38,000 nucleotides of DNA from a virus: positions 1 through 38,000 of the IMG/VR virus record IMGVR_UViG_3300022750_000026; one strand, given 5' to 3'. This document shows positions 1 to 7,764 of the stretch, in pieces. Each line of letters opens with the position of its first letter. The stretch's first letter is position 1. The notes beneath the pieces were generated by a model. The model was given only the letters and a program-made list of their open reading frames with translations. It did not search any database and was not told the origin of the DNA. The position numbers and the translations under genes are program-made.

Positions 1-369
1 CTGCAGGCCGATATGCTGCAGTACCAAGCCGAGGCCGGGGACAGGGCAAGTGCTCGTGATTTGGCGGCGAAACAGCCCAATGATATGGTGCGACCAACCC
101 TGACTTTCATCATGCTTGGTGGTTCGCTGTTTGTCGTGGTGGCTGTGCTGATTGGCTGGGCTACCGAGGCAATCAAGGACCCGGTAGCCTCCCTGACGAT
201 TGGTATGGTTTTGGGGCTGTGGCTAGGCATGACCAAGGAAGTCATGGGTTTTTGGTTCGGTATGACCAAGGAAAGTCAGAAACAGAGCGCTGCGATCACG
301 GATTTTGCCGTGGCGCCCGGCACGGTAACCAAACCAGACCCATTGACGAAGCAAACCGACGGGCGGTAG
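1..369 (+). CDS. Holin-like two-TM membrane protein, 5' end cut by window
   Basis: The frame is open to the first base, so the gene very probably starts upstream; the first Met in the window is at 13. The visible product has a charged N-terminal part containing DRASAR, then two hydrophobic segments (about residues 33-55 and 60-80 counted from that Met), then FWFGMTKES and a polar tail. Small phage membrane proteins with an SAR-type charged start and a glycine-rich second segment ending in FWFG are usually annotated as putative holins, which make the lysis pore. That role is inferred from this layout only; no endolysin is in view. The stop codon TAG lies inside the CGGTAG element of the promoter that follows. 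Confidence 0.6.
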   Translation: MQADMLQYQAEAGDRASARDLAAKQPNDMVRPTLTFIMLGGSLFVVVAVLIGWATEAIKDPVASLTIGMVLGLWLGMTKEVMGFWFGMTKESQKQSAAITDFAVAPGTVTKPDPLTKQTDGR

Positions 370-398
370 TTATGTTTCCGGGGTTGCGATGGTATAAT
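358..398 (+). promoter_or_regulatory. Promoter A: GACGGGCGGTAGTT element plus extended -10
   Basis: The element GACGGGCGGTAG is at 358-369 and the perfect extended -10 TGGTATAAT at 390-398, with 24 bp between CGGTA and the hexamer. The -35 region (TTATGT, 17-bp spacer) is poor. This is the only plus-strand member of a six-member promoter family. It lies just upstream of the 66-residue gene at 435. Confidence 0.8.
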
Positions 399-434
399 AA
401 CCATCTAGACACAAACAACCCCGGAGATACTGAA

Positions 435-635
435 ATGTTTGATTTTGATATGACAGTTACGGTCGGCGACGAAACCTGCTCCAGTCTGACATGCGGCGAC
501 GTAATGTACACCCTGTCTACCTGTAATGGTAATGTGGCGTGCACAGCCCACACCCAAGGCGCTACTCGTGTTAGTTATCAACTAATTAACGGGAAATCGG
601 CCGATGTGGTGTTTACCGATACTAACGGCATTTAA
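435..635 (+). CDS. 66-residue Cys-containing protein in its own transcription unit
   Basis: The ATG at 435 has GGAG eight bases upstream. The product of 66 residues has four cysteines (CSSLTC, then C, then C) and no hydrophobic segment long enough for a membrane helix. It is mostly beta-type, with Thr, Val and Gly. No family is recognised. The gene sits alone between a strong extended -10 promoter (390-398) and a hairpin terminator (639-661), at the junction between lysis-type and early minus-strand genes. This isolated-cassette layout is typical of accessory genes carried by phages, but no function can be assigned. Confidence 0.75.
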   Translation: MFDFDMTVTVGDETCSSLTCGDVMYTLSTCNGNVACTAHTQGATRVSYQLINGKSADVVFTDTNGI

Positions 636-638
636 GCA

Positions 639-661
639 AAGGCCCGGATTATCCGGGCCTT
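639..661. terminator. Bidirectional hairpin terminator between convergent genes
   Basis: AAGGCCCGGA and TCCGGGCCTT form a perfect 10-bp stem with a TTA loop. On the plus strand TGTTGTATT follows. The hairpin lies between the convergent stops at 635 (plus) and 669 (minus), so it can end the 66-residue gene unit and the whole replication operon. Confidence 0.85.
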
Positions 662-668
662 GTTGTAT

Positions 669-1019
669 TCACTCGCCGTGCAACTGCCGCAGCATAAGCG
701 CGTTGCACAGCATCTTGTCCAGATGCGTCGCCCCGGTTGTGCTGTCTGGATCGACTATTTCCCCGTTCATATGTTTGGTCAGATGGCTCATCATCGAATC
801 GATGATTTCTTCCTGCGGGAATCCCTTCCTCCAATTCCCACGCCCGTACTTGGCCACCCCCTCGGCAAACCCTTTGGCAGCACCCTCCAAAGCTGCAGTG
901 AACTCAAGGATCAGACTCAGTTGGGGCTTGTTGGAGCCTCGCCGGTCCCGACTAGCATGCTTAACAACTCGCTCCAAACTATCTTGGCTTTCCACCGGAT
1001 CGTCGACTGTGCTTTCCAT
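669..1019 (-). CDS. DUF5664 / dGTP_diPhyd_N family protein
   Basis: The product has 116 residues. Its core (about 36-113) shows the features of the DUF5664 family: KYGRGNWRKG, a helix with DSMMSHLTKHMNGE, and a final THLDKMLCNALMLRQL. As I recall, this Pfam family was renamed after dATP/dGTP diphosphohydrolases of aminoadenine phages, but it also occurs in many ordinary phages. Here it is the last gene of the operon that carries purZ, mazZ and datZ, so a nucleotide-related role is plausible but unproven. The start overlaps the upstream nuclease frame by 103 bp, which is unusually long; no later Met precedes the domain. Confidence 0.75.
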   Translation of the reverse strand: MESTVDDPVESQDSLERVVKHASRDRRGSNKPQLSLILEFTAALEGAAKGFAEGVAKYGRGNWRKGFPQEEIIDSMMSHLTKHMNGEIVDPDSTTGATHLDKMLCNALMLRQLHGE

Positions 1020-1354
1020 CCTTCATAACTCCTATCGTGGATCAATGCCCGGCTGGCAGATCCGGGGATCAATAAAAATTCTGGTTTTCCGAATTCGTCG
1101 TCGTATCTTGCCAGAATCCATGGCGTGCCGCCGTGCCTGACCCGGTTGCACATCCACGCATTCTGTGTCGCACGCAAGATGAAACCGCCCCGCTTGCGAT
1201 CATAGAACTTAAGTTCTATGTCTCCTTGGATGCCGCTAAAGCAGTAATTGACATCAGGACGGCCCTGCGAAGTAGCATGGGACTCGATCCGGTCCAGATG
1301 GCCCATGTGATCTAGGCCATCTTTTAACGTACCCCACAGTTTTTTCTCAGTCAT
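917..1354 (-). CDS. PD-(D/E)XK (VRR-NUC-like) nuclease
   Basis: The product has 145 residues. GRPDV (Asp34) followed by DIELKF (Glu47, Lys49) gives the D...ExK metal-binding core of PD-(D/E)XK nucleases. The later pattern RATQNAW...G...WILARY matches small phage VRR-NUC or resolvase-like nucleases. Such enzymes cut branched or recombining DNA in replication; the substrate is not shown by sequence. The start is one base past the datZ stop, so it belongs to the same operon. The last 35 residues share DNA with the start of the next gene in another frame. Confidence 0.72.
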   Translation of the reverse strand: MTEKKLWGTLKDGLDHMGHLDRIESHATSQGRPDVNYCFSGIQGDIELKFYDRKRGGFILRATQNAWMCNRVRHGGTPWILARYDDEFGKPEFLLIPGSASRALIHDRSYEGWKAQSTIRWKAKIVWSELLSMLVGTGEAPTSPN

Positions 1355-1355
1355 G

Positions 1356-1865
1356 TTAAATCTCGTATACTGCGTTCTGGATTTCAGACCAGATCTGGTG
1401 ACTGACCCGGCCCGGCTCGCCTACCAGATCGAAATGGCGGAATGCATGGGTCATGATGTCATTCATCACAGCATCCGAATGGCGACCCACCTTATGTTCC
1501 ATCAGGAATATCATGGACTCCAAATAATCGGCGCACTTCATGACTGCTTTGAATGGCTTGTCAATCTCAAGCACTGGATCAAACTGCGCCAGAACGTCGT
1601 CGGCGAGGCCTCCGAGGGCCTCTCGGAGGCGCGTCTTGGTCGGGGTGGGCACGTCGCCCGTCCGAGTCTCTCCCGCGTCGTGGACCACGGACAGAAGGGC
1701 GAGCCGGGCCACCGCCGCATCGTCCCACCCCAGCCGGCCGGCAATCTCGCACGCCAGAATCGCGACGCCCCATTGGTGTTCAGCCAATGTCTGGATGCGT
1801 GTGGTGTTAACGATGTGGAATCTTTTGACCGTCCCGGCCCGGATGATGTCATGTAGAGCGATCAT
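1356..1865 (-). CDS. datZ: DatZ: HD-domain dATP triphosphohydrolase
   Basis: The product has 169 residues, close to cyanophage S-2L DatZ (about 175). The HD metal ligands are all present: His30 in AEHQW, His62-Asp63 in VVHDAGE with Glu66, and Asp113 in KCADYLES. DatZ removes phosphates from dATP to deplete it, so that dZTP replaces it in viral DNA. Generic YfbR-type HD nucleotidases have the same motif, so the assignment rests on motif plus position directly after mazZ and purZ. It overlaps mazZ by 17 bp, and AGGA lies about 10 bases before the ATG. The middle of the gene (1601-1740) is about 76% GC, well above its surroundings. Confidence 0.88.
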   Translation of the reverse strand: MIALHDIIRAGTVKRFHIVNTTRIQTLAEHQWGVAILACEIAGRLGWDDAAVARLALLSVVHDAGETRTGDVPTPTKTRLREALGGLADDVLAQFDPVLEIDKPFKAVMKCADYLESMIFLMEHKVGRHSDAVMNDIMTHAFRHFDLVGEPGRVSHQIWSEIQNAVYEI

Positions 1866-2151
1866 GTTTCAGGATTCCTTGGCCGTCAACCGACCACGTG
1901 CGCTTATCGTTTATGTCCATCTTGTGCTTGATCAATTTGGCAAGATCGAAGCCCATGTGGTCACACAGGTCAAACAGGATGATGGCGATATCCGCCATTT
2001 CAAAGGCATCCAGCGGGTTGGCTTCAAGTTCCTTGAACTCTTCTTGAAGCTTCTTCACCATATGCTCTTTGGTGCGATGGGGATACACCTCATCGCACCA
2101 CTGTCTGATCCCGTCCGTTATTTCCCTAAGGTCATACTGGACGGGGCGCAT
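1849..2151 (-). CDS. mazZ: MazZ: MazG-like dGTP (d)NTP pyrophosphohydrolase
   Basis: The product has 100 residues and the all-helical MazG/DUF550 pattern: EExxE at Glu37-Glu38-Glu41 and ExxD at Glu51-Asp54, ending NDKRTW. In Z phages the enzyme cuts dGTP to dGMP and pyrophosphate, giving PurZ its substrate; MazZ of Acinetobacter phage SH-Ab 15497 belongs to this family. The start lies one base after the purZ stop and the end overlaps datZ, so the three genes are co-transcribed. Other MazG-like house-cleaning enzymes share the motif; the neighbours decide the name. Confidence 0.88.
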   Translation of the reverse strand: MRPVQYDLREITDGIRQWCDEVYPHRTKEHMVKKLQEEFKELEANPLDAFEMADIAIILFDLCDHMGFDLAKLIKHKMDINDKRTWSVDGQGILKHDRST

Positions 2152-2152
2152 A

Positions 2153-3172
2153 TTAGGAACCTACTTCAAAAACATCGCCGTGTGCCGGGCCGCTACCATA
2201 GTAATTGACATCAACCCCCGTGGCGAGCGTGATCGCCGCTGCCAATTCTTCAACTTCGTCCGGCATATAGTTGCAGAAGTTCAGGAAGATTTCATCAGGA
2301 GCACAGTAAAACGCCGCTTCCTTGATCTGTTCGATGCTAAACGTGAATACCCGGCGTATCCGCTGCGTAACAGTCGTTCTTTCAGCGGTTTGGCCCAGTT
2401 TCTCCCACGTAGTCTCTGACTGATCCGGGTAACATGGACCGCTGAAACCATCCGCCGTGTTGCCGACACGGATAGGGTACGTCCGGGCAGTGCCAATGAC
2501 GCGGCGTAGGAAATTATGAGGGATCCCCATGTCAGACAGGAATCGGGCTGGCGTGCAATCGCGTGAAGTAGTAAACGGGTAGAATTTAGTATTGATCCCA
2601 AGTGAATAGCCTTGGCTACCCTCGGCGAGAATCTCTTCCGCGACCTCAAGCGCATCGCGCCACTCCTCGTGAGAACACACATACCGCATTACGATGAGGT
2701 CGGTGCTGTTGGCCGCAATCGGCGAATCGACTTCTTGGCGTTGCATCTTGTGAACCATGGCGGCCATCGAGCCTTGCATGGTGCTGCTGATGCCGCTCAG
2801 GGTCATCTGTTCTTGTTTGGCGTGGGCATCCGCCAGCACTGTGGCGTTCGGGTGAATCATAATTTCCACGCCGCCGCTGAGGTAGCCCAATTCACGGGCC
2901 TCGTCGATTTCCTTTTTCAGGCGTGCCGGGTCGAACACGGCACCGGGGCCGATCATCACGCAGCGCAGGCCGGGCGATACGATACCGTTCGGCAGCACCT
3001 TGTGGATCATTTTTTGACCCTTGCTGTCGATGTACGTGTGGCCGGCGTTTGGCATGTTGCAGGTGATCACGGTGTCGTATTCACGAGTTTCGGCGAGGTA
3101 CCCGGCGATGAGACCTTTGCCAGTCGAGCCGAATTGCAGGTCGACGATCATGTCAACTTTTTTATTACTCAT
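2153..3172 (-). CDS. purZ: PurZ: N6-succino-2-amino-2'-deoxyadenylate synthase
   Basis: The product is a PurA-like protein of 339 residues, much shorter than bacterial PurA (about 430) and typical of phage PurZ. The P-loop-like motif QFGSTGKG has Ser16 where PurA has its catalytic Asp (QWGDEGKG), the recognised mark of PurZ. NAGHT keeps the PurA His (His45 here). The enzyme joins dGMP and aspartate, using ATP or dATP, to form the precursor of 2-aminoadenine nucleotides, which host PurB and kinases can finish. The start is set at 3172, where AAGGGG precedes the ATG; an in-frame Met five codons earlier has no ribosome site. The gene overlaps the primase gene by 8 bp. Confidence 0.95.
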   Translation of the reverse strand: MSNKKVDMIVDLQFGSTGKGLIAGYLAETREYDTVITCNMPNAGHTYIDSKGQKMIHKVLPNGIVSPGLRCVMIGPGAVFDPARLKKEIDEARELGYLSGGVEIMIHPNATVLADAHAKQEQMTLSGISSTMQGSMAAMVHKMQRQEVDSPIAANSTDLIVMRYVCSHEEWRDALEVAEEILAEGSQGYSLGINTKFYPFTTSRDCTPARFLSDMGIPHNFLRRVIGTARTYPIRVGNTADGFSGPCYPDQSETTWEKLGQTAERTTVTQRIRRVFTFSIEQIKEAAFYCAPDEIFLNFCNYMPDEVEELAAAITLATGVDVNYYGSGPAHGDVFEVGS

Positions 3173-5513
3173 CTTGTTCCCCTTCATCGTAGATTGGACT
3201 TTCGATTGCGTAGATTTCCATGGCCTTATCGGCCAACTCTTTCAAACTCGGCACGTTTATCGACCGAACCCGGTCATTTTTGCGCCGAACCCTTGTGCCT
3301 TCGGTGAACCCCAAAAGAGTCATCTTGGTGTAGAACACGGATGACGCTGTGATGGCCACTTTTGACTTGTACTTGCGGGACCACTCGGCGTATGTCTCCC
3401 AGAGCGATGCCTTTTCAACTACACTTGGCCAGCCAGTCCCTTCATTGTTCATGTCAGCTTTAACGTCATGAATGCCGAGGTTGCCGGAATCCAGTAAGAA
3501 TGCGATCCACGCTGGCAGACTGTCGTACAGGCTCTGTACTTGCATCATGGTCCGTTGGGCCTTCAATTCCTGCGTCACTGGAGCATACCGCAGGTTTGAC
3601 AACACTTCACGCCCCAAAAGTTCAAACAGCATGGCCTCATACCCGCCGTTTTCCATTTGGCGCTTGATGGCACCAAAATACTCGCGGTTGTTGGCCACCC
3701 CATCCAGCACCTTCAACACGAACCAACGTCGAGATTCCGGCCCGGCCGCTACCTTCCAATCGTTGTTGGTGGACATCATGATGTGCAGGAATGACTCGAC
3801 TTTCTCCTTGGATCCGAATTTCTGCTCTCTGGTGTTGGTCTTCTCCGTAACCATCGCTTTCAGCACGTTGGCTGTTTCGTGATTACCGGCGTACACCACC
3901 TCATCAGCAAACAGGAACACCGAATCCATGATCATGTCGTTGAACTGTGAGTTCAAGTGCTTGCCGTTCGAAATGATCGAGGCATGCAACCCGAAGATGT
4001 GCGCCAATGCGTTGGCTAGGGTGCCCTTACCAGCACCCTCGATGCCCCCCAAGACTACTGCCGTCCCCTTCGGGTTGGATGGTTCTTGGAACATGTCGGC
4101 CATCCAGTCCATCAGCCAATCATAATGCACCTGATTGCTGTCGCATAGGTTCGTATAGATATGCTTCTTGAGCAGATCCCACTCGCCCTCGACCGCCTCG
4201 ACCGCAAAACCGGCCCATGTGTTCAGGAACGTCAGCCCGGTGGAGTCGACGATGGTCGGCCCCATGTCCGGTTTCAGGATCATGCCGTCAAACGAGTTAC
4301 GGCGCGGGCTGGCCATCCAGATATCAAATTTGCGTATCGGTTTCTCAGCACCCTTTTCGTTCTGGACCATTATCACGTCGTTCATGAAAAAGGACCGGAA
4401 TGCATCTATTGAATAGAGCTTAAACCGATGCTGAATCGACCCCAAGACCTGCTCTTTGCGAGCGACCTTGACGTTCTCGCCGGAAAGTACCAGAGCGTAC
4501 CTTCTGTTGTATTCATCCACACTATCCGAAACGAAACTCTCGTCACCGCCTTGATCCTCCGGAACCATCGACGGCGTGCCGCATTGCTGGACGATGTAGA
4601 AAAGAGTGGCCATTCGAACCGGCCCGTTCTGTTTAAACCCCTTCCATCTAACATGACACTCACCGGCTTCATATCGTTCGCCTCGTTGTGACCAGTCATC
4701 CCAAAGATCTAGAGCATCCGGGCCGCAATGCTGCGAGTGGATAGCCTGCCCGACCTTTAGCCATTGTTCGTAGTCCAGCACGTTAGGATCGAGGGCATCG
4801 AGCAGGCTGGACACTTTCTGCAGTGACACAAGTGTCTCAACATCATCCGCCCGCATGCCTTCGTTGCCGCGACCTTCTCCGTCCCGCTTGCGCCACGCAA
4901 TGCCCATCGCCTCATCGATCCACTCGGGGGAGGCGTGGATGTCTCCCCCTGCTATCCATTCGTAGCCTTTGCCATCAACCACACTTGGGAATGCCATGAT
5001 GTGGGATGAAATTTTATTGGGGTGGCCGCCCCGCGTGTCGATCCCGTTGGCTAGTCGGTTTTGGCTCGGCGTGAGGTTTTCTTTCCACGCCAATAACACG
5101 TGTTTACCGCCGCTCGGCGTAGATTGAACCGGGACAGCCTGTAACCCGCCATGCGCTTCCAGCAAGCTATCCCACGCGGCGGTTCCCCATATGTCTTTTC
5201 CGTATTTGGGGTGATACTTGTTATCAACGTCAATGGCGAACACTCCACCCTTGCCGTAGTAATCACCACATCCAATGGCAATATTCCAACCTGCGTAACG
5301 GCCAGTATCCGGGTGGAACCACTCTGTGATCTTGTCCTTTCGGGCAGAACAACGAGATGTATAGATTGACGTATTATTGACATGCTTCTCACCATAAGGG
5401 ATCGGAATGACCGGGATGCCTTGAGAGATATACATCAGCGCCGCCCGGAATACCTTGGTCTTGTGATCCTCTACATCCTCAATGGCCTTCACTTCGGCCA
5501 AGTCGATTCTCAT
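3165..5513 (-). CDS. PrimPol-helicase (archaeo-eukaryotic primase fused to D5-like ATPase)
   Basis: The product has 782 residues. The N-terminal half is a bifunctional primase-polymerase domain with Asp95-Val-Asp97 (IDVDNK) and the SGGKH motif at 134-138. A PriCT-like region follows (DYEQWLKVG...LWDDWSQRG...CHVRWKGF, about 235-300). The C-terminal half is a helicase ATPase with Walker A GGIEGAGKGT near 488-497, Walker B FLFADE and sensor MMSTNND. It makes primers and unwinds DNA at the phage fork. Cyanophage S-2L also pairs a PrimPol with its Z genes. The gene sits between the polymerase (13-bp gap) and purZ (8-bp overlap). Confidence 0.9.
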   Translation of the reverse strand: MRIDLAEVKAIEDVEDHKTKVFRAALMYISQGIPVIPIPYGEKHVNNTSIYTSRCSARKDKITEWFHPDTGRYAGWNIAIGCGDYYGKGGVFAIDVDNKYHPKYGKDIWGTAAWDSLLEAHGGLQAVPVQSTPSGGKHVLLAWKENLTPSQNRLANGIDTRGGHPNKISSHIMAFPSVVDGKGYEWIAGGDIHASPEWIDEAMGIAWRKRDGEGRGNEGMRADDVETLVSLQKVSSLLDALDPNVLDYEQWLKVGQAIHSQHCGPDALDLWDDWSQRGERYEAGECHVRWKGFKQNGPVRMATLFYIVQQCGTPSMVPEDQGGDESFVSDSVDEYNRRYALVLSGENVKVARKEQVLGSIQHRFKLYSIDAFRSFFMNDVIMVQNEKGAEKPIRKFDIWMASPRRNSFDGMILKPDMGPTIVDSTGLTFLNTWAGFAVEAVEGEWDLLKKHIYTNLCDSNQVHYDWLMDWMADMFQEPSNPKGTAVVLGGIEGAGKGTLANALAHIFGLHASIISNGKHLNSQFNDMIMDSVFLFADEVVYAGNHETANVLKAMVTEKTNTREQKFGSKEKVESFLHIMMSTNNDWKVAAGPESRRWFVLKVLDGVANNREYFGAIKRQMENGGYEAMLFELLGREVLSNLRYAPVTQELKAQRTMMQVQSLYDSLPAWIAFLLDSGNLGIHDVKADMNNEGTGWPSVVEKASLWETYAEWSRKYKSKVAITASSVFYTKMTLLGFTEGTRVRRKNDRVRSINVPSLKELADKAMEIYAIESPIYDEGEQDE

Positions 5514-5526
5514 CTGGCGTCCCCGT

Positions 5527-7398
5527 TTATTTCTTGTCAGGCTTTTTGATGGCTGCCCACCAATTGGAACCCACGCCGTTCAGGTCAAGTAGGAGCGGCA
5601 CCCTAGATGGGAGTGATGATGCCGCATCCTGCATTGCCTTGTACGCTGCGATTGGGTCGTCTACGCTGGTATCCCAGCTGTCGTGGATGTTCAAAAGGAT
5701 AGTGCCGTTGCCGTCAATTGCTTCCTCGACGCCGGTCCACATCATCTTGTTGAAGTCTGCCGATGTGCCTTGAATCAGCAAGCCGGATTGCTTGTAGGAC
5801 TTATATCCGTTGATGCAACGAAATCTGCGCCCGGTGAAACTTTTGATGTAACCGCGATCTTCCGAAATCTGCTTGGCTCGATCTGCCAAAGTCTTCACGC
5901 CCGGCACTTGGCGATGGTACTCATCAATGATGGACATCATTTCAATGCCCGGCTTGCGGTAGCGTATCTGCTTGCCCGCTTCGCGCCCGGTGGATACCGT
6001 GAACTCGGCCCATTCCCAAGGGAGACCAAGTTTGTGGGCGATCGCCCCGTTGCCGCTATTAAAAATCATGGACAGATTCAACTGTTTGGCGTTCGCCTCG
6101 CCCTGCCGCGTTGCGTTCCGGGGCACGCCCATCAGGTCCGCTACATATTGATGGAAGTCCATCGCCGGGTTGGCCGCGTAAATGTTCTGCAATGAGTTGT
6201 TGTATAGCGCCACCAAATGGGCGAATACCCTAACTTCAAATGAGTTCATGTCAGTAGACAGCCAATGCTGGCCGTGTTCTGGCAGGAATGCCTTTTTGAT
6301 CCGTTCGGCAATCTTTTTATTCCGGTTCGGGATCTGCTGCAGTGCAGGGTCTTGGTATGACAACCGGCCGCTGCCGGTGCCACCATCCTCGCCTTTACTT
6401 TGGTTGATGGTAGGATACACCCTATCCCCAACCATGTGGCCAAGGATGTGGCCCTTCAAGAATGTATCACGGGTCTTGATCATAGACCTGAGTTCCACGA
6501 CTGCGTTGGCAATCGGGTCACCCATGCCAGTCAACACCTCGGCGGTCAATGACGGACCGCCAGATTTTGCGGTGCCTAAAGTGGATCCAGTAAGCTCGGA
6601 TATCCAGATGCCTGACGGTAACTGCACTGGCTTGAACAGCGCTTTGATTTGCGAGGCGCTGTTGACGTTAATGCCCCTGATGTCTACCCTCTTTTCTAGC
6701 GCGTGCTGTTGTTCATCTACTACCACATCCAAAGCTTCAACAGCCTCTTCGGCGGCAGTCTGATCAACACGTATGCCTCGCATTGCGGTACGAGCAAGAG
6801 TAGGCAGCACTTTGCGTTCGAAGGCGATGATGCTATGTAGGTCTTGGCGTTCAATCTCTTTCTGCTGCCACAGCCACAGGCGTAGTGCCAAAGCGGCATC
6901 TTTATCTTGGTAACGGCGCACTAAATCACGCGGCGCAAACTGCAAGTTCATGATCTGCCCGTTTTTGGTGGCCCGACCGCCGAATATCGCGGCCAGCTCC
7001 TCCCAAGGCTCCTCCTTGCCTTCGCCGAGATACTTTTGGGCGAGGTCTTCAAGCTGGTAGCTGCCGGGGCGGTTGCCCCATGGGAAAATTGTACCTTCGT
7101 GTTCGTTGATTTGGCAGGCCCGCACTACAGTGCAATCCACACGCTCCAACGGCATGCGGATCCCGGCAGCAGCCAGCATTTTAACATCGAACTGCGCGTT
7201 ATGGAACACGAACAAGCAGCGGGAGTTGTCGATGTCCCGTTGCAGTTGAGGAATAAGGTGCTGTTCAGTGCGAAAGTCAATGAACAGCGAGGCACCCTGT
7301 GCGGGTGCGAATGAAACCGAGAACGCCTTGTCACGCGGGTACACAAGACCAGTGGTCTCGGTGTCGCCGCCGACAACAGGCAAATCGAAGACTGACAT
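5527..7398 (-). CDS. dpoZ: DpoZ-type family A DNA polymerase with 3'-5' exonuclease
   Basis: The product has 623 residues. The exonuclease domain has Exo I DTE at Asp12/Glu14, Exo II FHNAQFDV and Exo III YQDKDA. The polymerase domain has motif A DMNSFEVR (Asp383, Glu388), motif B RQGEANAKQLNLSMIF and motif C HDS at 572-574. There is no 5'-3' nuclease domain. DpoZ polymerases of Z phages favour aminoadenine over adenine, and the exonuclease helps reject dATP. The name is inferred from domain layout and from purZ, mazZ and datZ in the same operon; sequence alone cannot prove Z preference. Motif C has Ser where most family A enzymes have Glu. Confidence 0.88.
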   Translation of the reverse strand: MSVFDLPVVGGDTETTGLVYPRDKAFSVSFAPAQGASLFIDFRTEQHLIPQLQRDIDNSRCLFVFHNAQFDVKMLAAAGIRMPLERVDCTVVRACQINEHEGTIFPWGNRPGSYQLEDLAQKYLGEGKEEPWEELAAIFGGRATKNGQIMNLQFAPRDLVRRYQDKDAALALRLWLWQQKEIERQDLHSIIAFERKVLPTLARTAMRGIRVDQTAAEEAVEALDVVVDEQQHALEKRVDIRGINVNSASQIKALFKPVQLPSGIWISELTGSTLGTAKSGGPSLTAEVLTGMGDPIANAVVELRSMIKTRDTFLKGHILGHMVGDRVYPTINQSKGEDGGTGSGRLSYQDPALQQIPNRNKKIAERIKKAFLPEHGQHWLSTDMNSFEVRVFAHLVALYNNSLQNIYAANPAMDFHQYVADLMGVPRNATRQGEANAKQLNLSMIFNSGNGAIAHKLGLPWEWAEFTVSTGREAGKQIRYRKPGIEMMSIIDEYHRQVPGVKTLADRAKQISEDRGYIKSFTGRRFRCINGYKSYKQSGLLIQGTSADFNKMMWTGVEEAIDGNGTILLNIHDSWDTSVDDPIAAYKAMQDAASSLPSRVPLLLDLNGVGSNWWAAIKKPDKK

Positions 7399-7407
7399 AT
7401 CAACCCC

Positions 7408-7758
7408 TTAGAATGGAATGTCGTCGTCGAAATCCGCAGGCTGGTTCGGGCGCGATGGGCCGGACAGGTTATTAGGCCCCTGCTTATGGGCGTTGGCCTT
7501 GCCTTGATTTTGCGCCAAGAAATCAGCCGCGTCATTGTTGGTGGCTGTGCGGCGAGGTGCGGAAGACGCTTGTTCTTCTTTGGGGGTGAAGGCGAGCGAT
7601 AGATATTTGGCGCCTTTGGAGGAGGTCTTGATCCAGCAGGATACCCAGCATTCTACGCCTTCAACTTCGGCGGTGCCGCGATAATCCGGATGTTTGTCTG
7701 ATTCTTTGCGGTCATTGACAAACAATGCCCCGCGATTGCTGTTGTCATATTCGGCCAT
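7408..7758 (-). CDS. ssb: Single-stranded DNA-binding protein
   Basis: The product has 116 residues: a beta-rich OB-like N-terminal part (about 8-60, with WVSCWIKTSSKGAKYLSLAF), a disordered Asn/Gln/Pro-rich linker, and the tail DDDIPF. That acidic tip is the SSB signature for binding replication partners. It would coat single strands at the phage fork. GGAGAG precedes the ATG by seven bases. The gene ends nine bases before dpoZ starts, and a hairpin terminator (7792-7821) lies upstream. The SD is part of a small hairpin whose loop is TGTCGCC. Confidence 0.85.
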   Translation of the reverse strand: MAEYDNSNRGALFVNDRKESDKHPDYRGTAEVEGVECWVSCWIKTSSKGAKYLSLAFTPKEEQASSAPRRTATNNDAADFLAQNQGKANAHKQGPNNLSGPSRPNQPADFDDDIPF

Positions 7759-7764
7759 GATGCT

